From Isoetes taiwanensis (lineage: Eukaryota; Streptophyta; Lycopodiopsida; Isoetales; Isoetaceae), in the NCBI GenBank assembly GCA_021234155.1, contig JAJEKV010000024.1:13614913-13678912 (forward strand): 64,000 bases of DNA. Direction: 5' to 3'. The number at the start of each line of letters is the position of its first letter. Position 1 is the first letter of the stretch. A model generated the notes under the pieces. It was not told the origin of the DNA. It did no database searches and worked only from the letters and a program-made list of their open reading frames with translations. Positions 36,483 to 47,174 of the stretch are shown in pieces. A program made the position numbers and the translations under genes.

Positions 36483-36988
36483 CGACCATACGGATATGCG
36501 TATCATACGATCATTATACTCGTATGTACAAAAGATGGTCGTCACACAGATGCAAAAGGGCAGTCGCACAAGACAGGGTTTGAACTTGCAACCTTTCAGT
36601 TGCGAGTCATACACTCTTGCCAAGTGCACTACCAATATTTGTTGAAGACATTCCTTCACGTCTTCCTCATATGTGGGACTATCTCTAGAAGTTCTAGAAC
36701 CTAAATGCATGCGCGACACTGAGCGCGATCTCATCCATTGGAGTGGCGCGTTCCTGACCGTTGGTTTAGATATATAAGGAGGCATCTCTTTCTTGTCAAA
36801 CCATTCCGGTTCAACGCCAGTCTTGAGCCTTCTAGGCATCTGTCTTGTATTCCTGCTTGCCTTCGGGCTATTGTATTATTGATTCCTGTTCATATATCAG
36901 ATTCTTTGCCGATCTTGACGTATTTCTTCCGTATTTCTTGCGTATTTTCCACGTATTTTCCTTGTTTTTCGAGTAGGTTCATGACACA
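36478..36988 (+). repeat. 3' LTR of element B (about 511 bp)
   Basis: It starts TGTGACGACCATACGG after a purine tract (GGAGGGGGATGG, 36467-36477) and ends ATGACACA at 36988, giving TGTG/CACA ends. The partner LTR lies left of the window. It carries tRNA-like sequence on its minus strand (36567-36640). TATATAAGG at 36770-36778 is a candidate TATA box. The target duplication cannot be seen. Confidence 0.75.
36770..36778 (+). promoter_or_regulatory. Candidate TATA box in LTR of element B
   Basis: TATATAAGG lies 293 bp into the LTR, about where the U3/R border of a 511-bp LTR would be expected. Confidence 0.45.
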
Positions 36989-38654
36989 TACCAAAGAGAT
37001 GATAGAAGCTACCTCTTATCTCATCGTGCACTAGGATGTGAAATACAAAGTGTTCATCAAATTCAATTCAGCTAACTGGTCATAACTTGCTGGCCCTGTT
37101 TGATCATGCATCCTAGGTCTTGCTGCTCGGCTTGTTCCAATCTGCATTTGATGAGCGGAGACTTCAAATTGACCTAGAGCAGATCATATTTTGCATGGAA
37201 ATAAGTGTCCTAGACAGTAGCAGGTGAAGCTATCTCAAGCAAATCACCATTTCAAGCGAATTGCCTTTGCTAGACAAAGGCAATTCGAATCTTTCTCAAA
37301 ATTTGCCAAGGCTGAGACTTCTCTAGATCAGGATAGAAAAATTGATTGATCTCTTTTTTGAAGAATGAAGGAACTCACCTGGTTGAGGCAACTTTCCTGT
37401 GGCTTTCCACTTGCCTGCTGTCCGAAATGGTTTTCTTGTTGTCTTAACAACAACGTGGAGAAAACAAGAAGATTCAAGCAAATAACACTGCCAGCATTTG
37501 TTGTTGTTTGGAGCAGAAGGATAGAACACTAGTGAAAATGGGAAATGCCCTGCCAGGACTTTTTTTTTTGCAATTTAACAACAAACTAGAGAAGCTGACC
37601 AGCCATGTTTCTTCTGCAAGTGAAGTGGAGAATGTAAGGATATTGTAATATCGTCAAAATTTTAGTAGCAGCTAGAGTAATCACTTTGAAACTTGAATAC
37701 ACATGGATTGGTCTTATAAGCATTTTAAACCCCAGAAACATGCCGGTTTTGTATGGGAAATGGCCAAATCACAGTTGATCTAGATGATGATGAAAAAGAT
37801 GTCACGAAATGCATAAACTATGAAGGAGCAGGTTCTATGACCTGTACAATTTGCCAAGGTTCTGGTGTCTTCCCTGAAATCAGAACCTAGAGCTCAGTGT
37901 TTGTTTGTATTATTCATGTAAAATGCAAGAGGAATTTAGCAGACTGAGCTCCATGTCCACCTTTCAGACTTCAAATGCTCCTTCTATAGGAGGGAATCCA
38001 CCTTCTACTGATTGCTTTGCATCGTACAGAGGATAAAACCGCTCTGTAAGTCAAGATCGCTCCACACATGACTGCAACCAGTGTAAAAATAACGGAATGA
38101 AGATGAAAAACCTGATATCATCACCACTCCGCTCGAAAACATTGCCCTAGACGCCATTTTTTTCGGTCCTAAATTGTTCTAACACAATCTAAATCCTGGT
38201 AAAGAACAACGACAAAATTTATGATATCAGAGCGACTTGTGCAACGGGACTTACCAGTCTGTGCAATGGAGGTTACCACACGATATGTAGATTGCTTCAT
38301 CATGCAGCCATTCAAGCCTCTAATAAGACCTGATGCAGAGCCGGATCTGCCATAGCCGAGTTGGGCCTGTTCTTTCCCAGAGGCACGGCAGAGAATTTTT
38401 TGGGTTTTCTAATTTCCCTGGCCGTAGGATTCGAAATTAGAGAATAGAACGGCTCAAATTGATTTTAGGTGATGTGGCACGACACGTGGCATAGCTAGGA
38501 ATGCAGGAAATCGGGCAGGGGGGGTTAGGCAACCCTGCTAATTACTGCCTTTTTGGCATACATTTTCCGGCAACTTTCCGAGTGAACCTATTCATAGAAT
38601 TTTGTGCCTTGGCAAACACTCGGCTTAAGATACATCTGCTATCTGCGGCGCTTG
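36989..38654. other. Region between elements B and E
   Basis: Apart from the zinc-finger fragment at 37752-37889 no gene is supported. On the minus strand an ATG near 38155 opens a 50-codon frame (MASRAMFSSGVVMISGFSSS) that looks like an organelle transit peptide or first exon, but no follow-on exon is clear. The rest is AT-rich. Confidence 0.4.
37752..37889 (+). pseudogene. Fragment of a plastid-type DnaJ-like zinc-finger protein
   Basis: A 46-codon stretch reads GQITVDLDDDEKDVTK, then CINYEGAG and CTICQGSG, then a stop (TAG at 37887-37889). Paired C-x2-C-x-G-x-G motifs are those of DnaJ-like zinc fingers in plastid assembly factors. The second Cys of the first motif is Tyr, so one zinc site is lost. 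There is no N-terminal part or other exon that I can join. It is probably a gene relic, in the same orientation as its surroundings. Confidence 0.5.
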
Positions 38655-38975
38655 TGTTGGATATTAGCCTTTTACAATAAGACAGATGTCGAGGTTCGAG
38701 AGGTTACACCGCAACAGGTCAAAGCGCGTCAGGGGAAAACACAAAATAGAAGAAACGGGAGCGGCGCCTATTCGGTGACAGAGGAAGGGAAGTCGATCGG
38801 AGCAGCAGATAAATAACAGAGAGGAGACATTTTAGCAGAGGGTATGCAGGGAAGGCACAGCAAGAAGCACCGGTTTGAAGACTGTAGCAGATCTGAGAAG
38901 GAAAGCAGGGGACATCAGATTGATTTCCGGCCAGGTTGCTTGGGCTCTCGGCTACAGTGTGGGCTGATTACAACA
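38655..38975 (+). repeat. 5' LTR of element E (321 bp)
   Basis: It runs from TGTTGGATATTAGCC to GATTACAACA, so TGTTG and CAACA form the terminal inverted repeat of copia LTRs. Except for the first 11 bp it is repeated at 43219-44280, where an insertion interrupts it. Confidence 0.85.
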
Positions 38976-38976
38976 G

Positions 38977-38989
38977 TGGTATCAGAGCC
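38977..38989 (+). promoter_or_regulatory. Primer-binding site of element E
   Basis: TGGTATCAGAGCC follows the 5' LTR after one base and matches the initiator-Met tRNA, as in most plant copia elements. Confidence 0.92.
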
Positions 38990-39076
38990 ACTAAGATATA
39001 GCCAGTCGTTTGGCATTAACATATCTGGACAGAGGTTTTTGAAGGAGAGATTGGATTCCAACTTTGGAACGCCAAA

Positions 39077-40054
39077 GTGATGCAGGCTCTCAAGGTGGAC
39101 AAGCTATGGGATTTGGTTGATCCAACCAAAGGAAAGGCGACACCCCTGAAGCTGAAGGTGAAAACAGAGACATCTGGACCTGGATCAAAGACTAAGAAAG
39201 AAGATTTTTTGGAGGATGAACAGAAGGAAGAAATTGCCAAAACAATAATCATGGCAAAATTGGGTGGCGATATTGTGCTTGAAATTCAGCACAAGCGTGC
39301 AAAGGAAATTTGGGTGTATCTTTTGGAAAGATATGAATCAAAAACGCCGTCACAGATTGATGTCTTGGAGATGAAGTTGCGAAATCTGCAGTACAAGAAA
39401 GGTGACGATTTGAAGGTTTTGATACGCAATCTTAGGCTGCTGATACATGATCTGGAAGGAGCGGGAGTGCATTATAACGAGCAGCAAAAGGTATTAGCCT
39501 TAACTAGAGCTTTTCAGATTTCGTTTAAGGATCTTGCCATGTTGGTTAGAAGAACAACATCCACTCTGGATGAGGCAGTAGAAGCAATCAGAACGGAGCT
39601 TGAGCAAGATGTGCTGGTGAAAGCAGCTCCTCCCGAGGAAGGAGAAAAGGAAGAACATCCTGTAAGCTTGTACACAGGATGGAGGGGTCGAGGTCATGGA
39701 AGAGGTAGAGGAAGGGGGAGAGAGCATATACAATGCTATGGATGTGAAGAGTTTGGGCATATCAAGGCAGAATATCCAAATCGAGAAAAGTGGAGCCGAG
39801 GACGTGGTTCAACCAGCCGAGGAAGGGGGCGCGCGGTGGTAGCAACCATCGGAGAGACGTCGAGCAAAGAAACACCAACGGTAGGAGTTCTCACAGAAGA
39901 AAAAGTAAGTGAACATGATTTCCCTTTTGAGCTTATGCAGTCTATATCCAAAGTCAATATTGAAAAAGAATCTTCAGATAGATCTAACACATTAACTGTA
40001 GATTATGGAGCTGGTCTCCATAGTGACCTCACCAGGCATATTGAAATGCATTGA
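39077..40054 (+). pseudogene. gag: gag and protease start of element E
   Basis: Features are MQALKVDKLWDLVDP, the UBN2-type gag core (AKEIWVYLLERYESK, LRNLQYKKGDDLKVL, LIHDLEGAGVHYNEQQKVLAL), a Gly-Arg tract and a knuckle CYGCEEFGHIKAEY in which the last Cys is Tyr. Further on, VDYGAGLHSD stands where the protease would read VDSGA; the Ser-to-Tyr change would kill the protease. The frame shifts at about 40010, and integrase continues in the next frame. Confidence 0.8.
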
Positions 40055-41129
40055 GCCAAGTGTGGATTTCAAAGCAGTGCAGATGGGCAATGGAGCATTG
40101 CAGAAGGTGCATGGCAAAGGGGATTTGCGGATCATAATTAATGGAAAGAATGTTTTGAGTTTGCCAAATACATTATACGCCCCAGGGATGCTATTTAATT
40201 TGATTTCAGTTGCGAATTTGGTGGATAATGGGTATGATTTAGTTTTTCATAAATATGGATGCAAGTTTATTAAAGGTGGTATTAAACTCTTTGAAGCTCA
40301 AAGAAGAGGGAATTTGTTTGAATTAGACATTAAGGCAATCAAAGATACAATCAATGAAGTATCTCCCCTTGATAGCATAAAGCTTTGGCACTTAAGGTTG
40401 GGTCATGTAAATTACAATAATATCAAGATTGCTAAAAGGGATAATCTTTTGGATGAGTTGCATTTTGAAAATGATGAGATTGATGATGTATGTGAAGCAT
40501 GCATGTTAGGCAAACAGCATAGATTGGCATTTAGAAATAAAGGAAGGAGAGCGCATGATTTGCTTGGATTAGTGCATTCAGACGTTTGTGGGCCTACTCA
40601 AGTTGAAAGTCGTGGCGCTAAGTCTTATTTCGCCACGTTTATAGATGATTTCAGTAGACGCACAAAGTGTTACTTTTTGAAAACCAAGGACCAAGTATTT
40701 GATGCCTTTAGGTTGTATGTTGCTGAAGTAGAAAGGGAGACATCATTGCAAGTTAAGTGTTTAAGGTCCGACCTTGGTGGAGAATATAGATCGTCATAGT
40801 TTAACATGTATTGCCAGATGTGAGGAATACGGAGACAGTATAGTTGCAGATATACGCCGCAACAAAATGGAGTGGCAGAGCGCAAAAATCGCACTATTAT
40901 GGATGCAGCCAGATCCATGCTTAAGCATGCAGGGTTACCGAATAATTTATGGGGAGAAGCAGTTGCAGCAGTTTGTTATATTCAGAATAGGTTGCCCACA
41001 GTTGCAGTAAAGGATGGAATACCAGAAGAACTCTGGACAGGGAAAATGCAGTCTGTGCGACGATTTAAGGTCTATGGATCTCTCGCCTATATGTTGTGTG
41101 CCGGAAGAGTTAAGGAGAAAACTAGATGA
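40005..41129 (+). pseudogene. Integrase of element E
   Basis: The GAG-pre-integrase finger (LWHLRLGHVNY, CEACMLGKQHR) has its HHCC set. The core holds HSDVCGP (first Asp), FIDDFSRRTKCYFLK, then RSDLGGEY where the usual residue after Asp is Asn. A frame change near 40797 leads to AERKNRTIMDAARSML with the third acidic residue (Glu), and LWGEAVAAVCYIQNRLP. The frame then breaks again near 41129. Confidence 0.85.
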
Positions 41130-41151
41130 TCGCAGTGTGTGCACATTTTGA

Positions 41152-43169
41152 GTGGGTTATGACGAAGAGACGAATGGGTATAGATTGTATGATCCAGTCA
41201 CGCGCAAAGTGTATGTGAGCAGAGATGTAGTATTTAATGAGAATGTCTTGTATAGAGATAGAAAAACTCTAGACCAGCATGAAGCTGAGGAATGGATACC
41301 GGTGGAAGAACTGGAACTTGGGCCAGAAAGTAATAAGGGAGAAACAAGGGTTTCATCATCTGAGTTTAATGAAGCAGACATTATAGATGTTGGGGCTAAC
41401 CCGAGGTCATAGAGATCGATAGTGCTCCTCATGAACCGGAACTTGAACCAGAGGGAGTGCATGAGACTATTGAGGTCGATAGTGCACCGGAAACTGGACA
41501 CCAAGCAGGAGAAGGAAGTAGTAGAACAGCAGGACGAGCCCGACGTAGTGATGCAGAACGTCTAAAGGCTGAGGTGCCATTTGATACAGAAATGTACGGA
41601 AGAGAAGAAAGTGGAAAGACAACAAGACCACGAAAACCGAAGATTCTATCCTGTGTAATGGAACCAGAGATAGTGGGGCAAGCAATGACGGGGCAGGATG
41701 CAGACAAATGGCAAGAAGCTATGCAGAATGAGTTAGATTCATTTAAGAAGACAGGTACATATGAACTTGTGCCACGACCAAAGGATAAGAACGTTGTGGG
41801 AAGTAAATAGATCTTTAAAATTAAAAGAAGGGCGGATGGATCAATAGAGCGATATAAAGCGCGTTTAGTTGCAAAGGGATATACACAGGAAGAAGGCGTG
41901 GATTATAAGGACACTTTTTCTCCTATAGTCAAAATAACCAGTCTAAGAGCACTCATTGCGATTGCAGTACAGAATGATATGGAAATAAATCATATGGATG
42001 TTAAGACGGCTTTCCTGAATGGGGATTTAGAAGAAGAAATCTATATGGAACAGCCGCAGGGATATGAGCAAGGTAATGAAGTAGTATGCAAATTCAAAAA
42101 GGCAGTTTATGGACTTAGACAAGCAGCTAGACAGTGGTATTTGTGCATGAACAGATTCTTGATTTCTGCCGGGTTTATAAAATTAAAGACTGATGGGAAT
42201 CTATACATGAAAAGGGATGGGAATAAATGCTTGCTTATGGCCCTTTATGTGGATGATTGTGTCATTGTGAGCAATGACAAAACCATGCTAGAAAATTGCA
42301 AAACTTTGTTGACTAGCCGCTTTCAGATGACAGACTTGGGAGATCTTGAGAAGTTACTAGGAATGGAAGTTCGAAGAAACAGAGAGAAGGGAGTTCTTTA
42401 CCTTGCACAAGAACAAAACATCAAAGGAGTTTTGGCTAGATTCAGGATGCTTGGCTATAATCCAACGAAGACACCGATGGCATCAGGGATAAGGATTTGC
42501 AAGGAAATGTGTCCGAAAACACCTGAAGAGGCAAAGGAAATGGAAGCTAGACCATATAGGTCCCTAGTTGGATGCTTGCTTTATATTGCAAATTGTACCC
42601 GGCCAGACATCATGTATGCGGTTAATTTACTTAGCAGGCATAATAACAACCCGGGGGTACAACATTAGTTGGCGGCAAAGAGAGTGCTTAGGTACTTGAA
42701 AGGAACAATGATGCATGGGATTTGCTTCTCAAAAACTGCAGAAAACAGGTTGATTGGATATGCAGATGCAGACTGGGGAGGAGATGTGGATGACAGGAAG
42801 TCTACCTCTGGATATATATGTAAACTTGGAAATGCTGCAATATCATGGGCAAGCAAGAAGCAGGAGTGCGTTGCCAAATCTAGCGCAGAAGCAGAATATG
42901 TGGCAGTATCGGTGGCGGCATCAGGAATAATTTGGTTACGCAGAATGCTTAAAGAAATAGGGAACTCATCAGTAGGTGCCACCACATTATTTTGCGATAA
43001 CAAAAGCAGAGTAGCGATGACCAAAAACCCAGTTCATCACTCCCGAACTAAACACATTGAGATACACCATCATTTCATACGAGATGAGGTGGAAAAGGGG
43101 GAGATAAATGTGGAGTATATACCAACAAAATTGCAGCAAGCTGGGTTCTTTTGGGACCTAAATTGGTGA
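41152..43169 (+). pseudogene. Reverse transcriptase and RNase H of element E
   Basis: GYDEETNGYRLYDPVTRKVY precedes the RT. AMQNELDSFKKTGTYELVP, then a TAG at 41808-41810 where copia RTs have Trp (GSKxIFKIKRR). The main RT (41898-42668) has [20 protein letters not shown], the catalytic YVDD (about 42247) and [10 protein letters not shown]; it ends in a second TAG (42666-42668) where QHW is expected. RNase H follows (GYADADWGGDVDDRKSTSGY, KSSAEAEYVA, DNKSRVAMTKNPVHHSRTKHIEI). The C-terminus lacks the usual end (QQAGFFWDLNW). Confidence 0.9.
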
Positions 43170-43218
43170 CTGCAATGTCCCAAGTGGGAATTATGGATTG
43201 TAAAGGCTAAGGGGGAGA

Positions 43219-44280
43219 AGCCTTTTACAATAAGACAGATGTCGAGGTTCGAGAGGTTACACCGCAACAGGTCAAAGCGCGTTAGGGGAAAACACAAAAT
43301 AGAAGAAACGGGAGCGGCGCCTATTCGTGTGAAAGGGAAATCGATCGGAGCAGCAGATAAATAACAGAGAGGAGACGTTTTAGCAGAGGGTCTGCAGGGA
43401 AGGCACAGCAAGAAGCACCGGTTTGAAGACTGTAGCAGATCTGAGAAGGAAAGTGATATGAAGCAGGCTAGGGGGAGCGATCCAAATAGCTAAGGCAATT
43501 CTAGGGGCGATAAAATTCCAAGGACTTTGACAAGGGGAATATGTATTTATAAACAACCATGGACAAAAGGGGTCTTTATACAAATGCAACACATGTAATA
43601 CAAGAAGGGGTCGTGGGTTAAAAAGGTATTCGGTGAACAGATATTTACGGTAAAAAGGTCGCGGATCAGAAGAATAGCTGTGGAAACACCTTTTGTAGAG
43701 GGAAAAAGGCCCGATTTGAGTGTATAAGAAGACGTCGGCATCGATTAAGGGATTAGAAGACCTCAGCCTTCAAATCCGACACCAGCAATCCAGTTTCTAG
43801 TCTCTGCCTCCAGTTTTCAACGTGCAAGGGCTGCATCCAAATCCGAGTCTGTTCTTTGAAGCCTCCTGGCTTATAGCAGCTGTACTTCCATGATAAACGG
43901 GACGAACCCCTAATCCTGCTAGTCTTATGTCTGAGCAGGCTTAAGTCTTTAGCTGATGTAAATTAGATCTCTTGGTGCTCAAGGAAGATAAGCCCAGATC
44001 TAATCTTTTACTGTGAAACCCCTTTGGAATTGGCCTTAGTCTTGGATCCGGTTGGGCGGTTAAACTGCTGCTTCATTTCCTATTGTGGAAACTCTGTAAT
44101 CATGCTCATGTGTTGAGCGAAACCATAAGTTATTCGAAGTTTTAATCTTTGTCCGTGTTTTTTGGGTTGACGAAATTATAAGCTGCAACTCTTTGAGTTG
44201 TATCAGAAAGCAGGGGACAGCAGATTGATTTCCGGCCAGGTTGCTTGGGCTCTCGGCTGCAGTGTGGGCTGATTACAACA
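43219..44280 (+). repeat. 3' LTR of element E, with nested solo LTR
   Basis: It follows AAGGGGGAGA (purine tract) but starts at AGCCTTTTACAAT, lacking the first 11 bp of the 5' LTR. It aligns with the 5' LTR up to GAGAAGGAAAG and resumes with CAGGGGACAGCAG after the insertion. The end GATTACAACA is intact. Confidence 0.85.
43454..44205. mobile_element. Solo LTR (752 bp) inside the 3' LTR of element E
   Basis: The insertion begins TGATATGAAGC and ends GAGTTGTATCA, so TGATA and TATCA are terminal inverted repeats. GAAAG flanks it on both sides (43449-43453, 44206-44210), a 5-bp duplication. It has no ORF. TATTTATAAA lies near 43542. Ends, length and duplication fit an LTR left after recombination between two LTRs of a different element. 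Confidence 0.82.
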
Positions 44281-45789
44281 TCTTGATCCGTTCAAACGCT
44301 TTACTCCCAACCGTTTTGCCGTACTCTATACCGCACCTGCTACTGTGTTACACCTAGCTCAACGAAAAGCCCCGACTCATCCATACTTGGAATTCTGGAC
44401 CAGGAGCAGGTAGAACAGGCAAAACAAACAAAATACGCAGGTATGTTTTCAAGGAACCTGCTTTCTTTACGCTCTCATTCAATTTGCAAATAGCTTCTTA
44501 CTAAGTTATAGGTCTTGGAACGATTTCTCTTAAGTTATAGGTCTTGGAACGATTTCTCTGAAGCTTCAATGTAGAGCAGATTTTGGCAATCTGTGTTTTG
44601 TCATTCTCTGCAAATTGATGCAAAAACAGAGCTGATTCCTTTCACAGCCACATCTGCAAATTTATATTGAAATTTCTAAGCAAAGGGAATTTATACTAAA
44701 GCTTCTTTATAGAGGAAAAAAGTTTGCATGTTGATCGCCCACCATTTCTCAGCCCAAAATCGTTGCCATCTCAGTGCTGTTCTACAGGAGTCTAGCATTC
44801 TTTTTCTATTCGAAAGGGTCGTCTTTAGGCCAACATATGAATTAATGCTTGGTCTATTACGCTTCACCGGGCACTAATTAATACCAGGCAGGCTTTTTGG
44901 CTTTGTACATTTAGAATTGTTTACTCTGTCAGATTTAGTTTTTAATTCATGCTTTTTCATCCATCGAGCTTTTTCGAGTAGGATGATCTGTGGAGATTTT
45001 ATTCCATGCTTTTCTGTCTTGCACATAAGAAAGAGAAAGAATGTTGCAAAAAGGGTTTTCGATTTGCTGCTTAAGAGTTATTTGATTGCCGTATTTGGAC
45101 ACAAAAATCTGTTGTTCCTATGCTGCACTGCGATGAGAGCTTAAACTTTTCTGGCTATTAGCTGCTGCCTTTGATTGTTTGAAAAGAACAACCACAGAAT
45201 CCTCAAGAAGGCCAAATCTCAGCAGGGCCTGGATTGAAGGATTTCTGTGCCATGTCTCTATATTCCCTATATCCCCAAGGGTTTTAGAGCCACATAATCA
45301 TTACATTCAAGCCAAATCCATTCCTGAAGCAAATCTACACAGCTGAGATTAATGCTGTTTTGACAAATTTTAATCTTTAATCTTAATCCCTGTGCTATCA
45401 GTATCAGGTTTTTTCAGATTTGAATTGTTATAGCCTCCATTAGGTGTATCTTTAAGATGTTGTCATGTTGACGGGCATTAATGGGCCTGGGTTCATAATT
45501 GAAAATCCTTTATTTCATGACAAAAAGCTCCTAGTTGTGCCAATGCCTCTTCAGCTCCTTATGCACCTGGATAGCTACATCCTGATTTGCTGATCTTGTT
45601 GTTCTCGTGATGAAGATAGTAACACTCAATAACTAGCATATTACATCAGTGTTCTACTAGAATGTGGGGGGCAATAAGTCATTGCAAACCTGATCAGCTT
45701 GAGCATGCTGTACAATGTCCTCAAATCCAGTTTTTGAACTTTTGATAAACTGCGCGCGTCTCTTTTAGAGGCACAATAAGGGTCTGGCA
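44281..45789. other. Region between element E and PPR relic
   Basis: No gene is supported. Just after element E a frame reads LDPFKRFTPNRFAVLY and HPYLEFWTRSR for about 42 codons, perhaps the end of an interrupted gene. A 29-bp perfect tandem duplication lies at 44502-44559. The rest is AT-rich. Confidence 0.4.
44502..44559 (+). repeat. 29-bp tandem duplication
   Basis: Two identical copies of a 29-bp unit starting TAAGTTATAGGTCTTGG lie side by side at 44502-44530 and 44531-44559. Confidence 0.9.
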
Positions 45790-45798
45790 GGCTTCCCT

Positions 45799-46250
45799 TT
45801 GGGATGCTGCGGCATGGACGGAATGATTGCAAGGTTTGCTAGAAATGAATTATCCCTTGAAGCATTCAGCTGCTTTGAACAGATGAAAAAAGATGCAAAA
45901 AAGGCTGATGCTGTCACGTTAGTTTGCAGTTTGAAAGTTTGTGCCAGCATGGGAGCTGTTATAAAGGGTCGAGAGATACATACTGGAATTGCTCATGAAG
46001 GCCCTAAAACAGAACCTGCAATTGAATATGGAATGTTAGTTCAGAGCCAGATCATTAATAGTGGCCTTGAGTTAGACCCCTTGTTGGTAACTCCCTTGTT
46101 GATATATTCTCTTAACATGGTACTTTGAGGAGGTACAAAATGTATTTAATAGACTGCAAAATTAAGATATTTGTGTTGGACTGCACTGATTGTAGCATTC
46201 TTTCTACATGTAGCCATGCTGGCTTTGTTGATGAAGAAGGTTGTTACTTC
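45799..46250 (+). pseudogene. PPR-protein relic
   Basis: An open stretch of 109 codons reads AFSCFEQMKKDAKKADAVTL, VCSLKVCASMGAVIKGREIH, IINSGLELDPLL, the pattern of PLS-type PPR repeats (CFEQM..G..PDAVTF, GREIH). A second PPR segment is visible in another frame just downstream: EEVQNVFNRLQN, a stop, then TALI. Two frame changes and a missing N-terminus and C-terminus mark it as a relic. Intact family members bind organelle RNA. The wording resembles PPRs I know from ferns. Confidence 0.65.
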
Positions 46251-46834
46251 AGGTCAGGTCAGGTCAATGATAGAAGAACATGTTTTGATAACTGAAACAT
46301 TATTGTCAAATTCAAAATCGTTGCTCAAGATCGTTGCTAAGAGATATTTATCAAGTTTATTTAAAAAAAATATTGCTTGTCCTTCAACTTTCTTCGTGGC
46401 CTATCATGGCAGCCTTCAATGGGCACCCTAGGGGGCTGCCACCTCAGCCCTGGTGGTACCAGTACCCCCACCACTTTGACACCTTATAGCTTGAGGTGGC
46501 ATTGCTGGATTGGCAAGCGATTTACTTTTCTATATAGGCAATCTTGTTGGGCATGCTGCCATTTCATATGCATAGCCATTGAAATCCTAACGGGATTGCA
46601 ATTCTAAATTTACGCTTAAGTGCGCAGCCAATGGACACCCTCCCCTAGCAATAGTGCATCTAACTTACATATCTCCGAGCTTTGTTGTCAGTATTATATG
46701 CTAATCTCTCACATTCTTGCTAGTCAACTTAAGATTACGAGTCCTTCATTAGAGATACATGTACATCTGTACTCTAGTAAGCATGCTCATGGCTGTTTAA
46801 AATGCAACCACTTAAAAAAAAAAAAAAAAAAAAA
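46251..46834. other. Region before element F
   Basis: About 580 bp with no supported gene, ending in a run of about 21 A (46814-46834). Confidence 0.4.
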
Positions 46835-46964
46835 GGCCAAACCCTAAACCTGCGGGCTGGGTATATCCATGAGGTTGCCGGTAGCCGATAGGAGGGAGAT
46901 TTGGGTAGGGCAGCAATAAGCAGTTTGGCGCCCGCCTTGTGTGTAAACTCTAGTTTGAAATGCG

Positions 46965-47086
46965 TACTTAGATATCATTAAGAAATTGATCCTTAATAAT
47001 TGTCTGAGCTAGTATCTTTTTAGTATACTTAGATATCATTAAGAAATTGATCCTTAATAATTGTCTGAGCTAGTATCTTTTTAGTA
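46965..47086 (+). repeat. 61-bp tandem duplication inside element F
   Basis: Two identical 61-bp units starting TACTTAGATATCATTAAG lie at 46965-47025 and 47026-47086, just upstream of the ORF. Confidence 0.9.
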
Positions 47087-47174
47087 CACACAGGATCAAT
47101 CAGACGTGCACCACAAAAGTAATCTAGAGGCATCTTCTGTTTACACATCTGTATAACTGTCAAATTCTGTTATT

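Larger units (their letters stand above)
38655..44280 (+). mobile_element. Element E: decayed Ty1/copia retrotransposon
   Basis: The order is 5' LTR (38655-38975), PBS (38977-38989), gag with a damaged knuckle, protease, integrase, RT and RNase H, purine tract (43208-43218), 3' LTR (43219-44280). Integrase before RT identifies Ty1/copia. CTTG flanks both ends (38651-38654; 44282-44285), within a 5-bp duplication of which one base differs. The 3' LTR is expanded by a nested solo LTR (43454-44205). The reading frame carries at least two Trp-to-stop changes and several shifts. Confidence 0.92.

Noticed and set aside
38604-38816. 70-codon plus-strand frame across the 5' LTR of element E
   Set aside because: It crosses the LTR boundary and repeats in the 3' LTR only as LTR sequence; not a gene.
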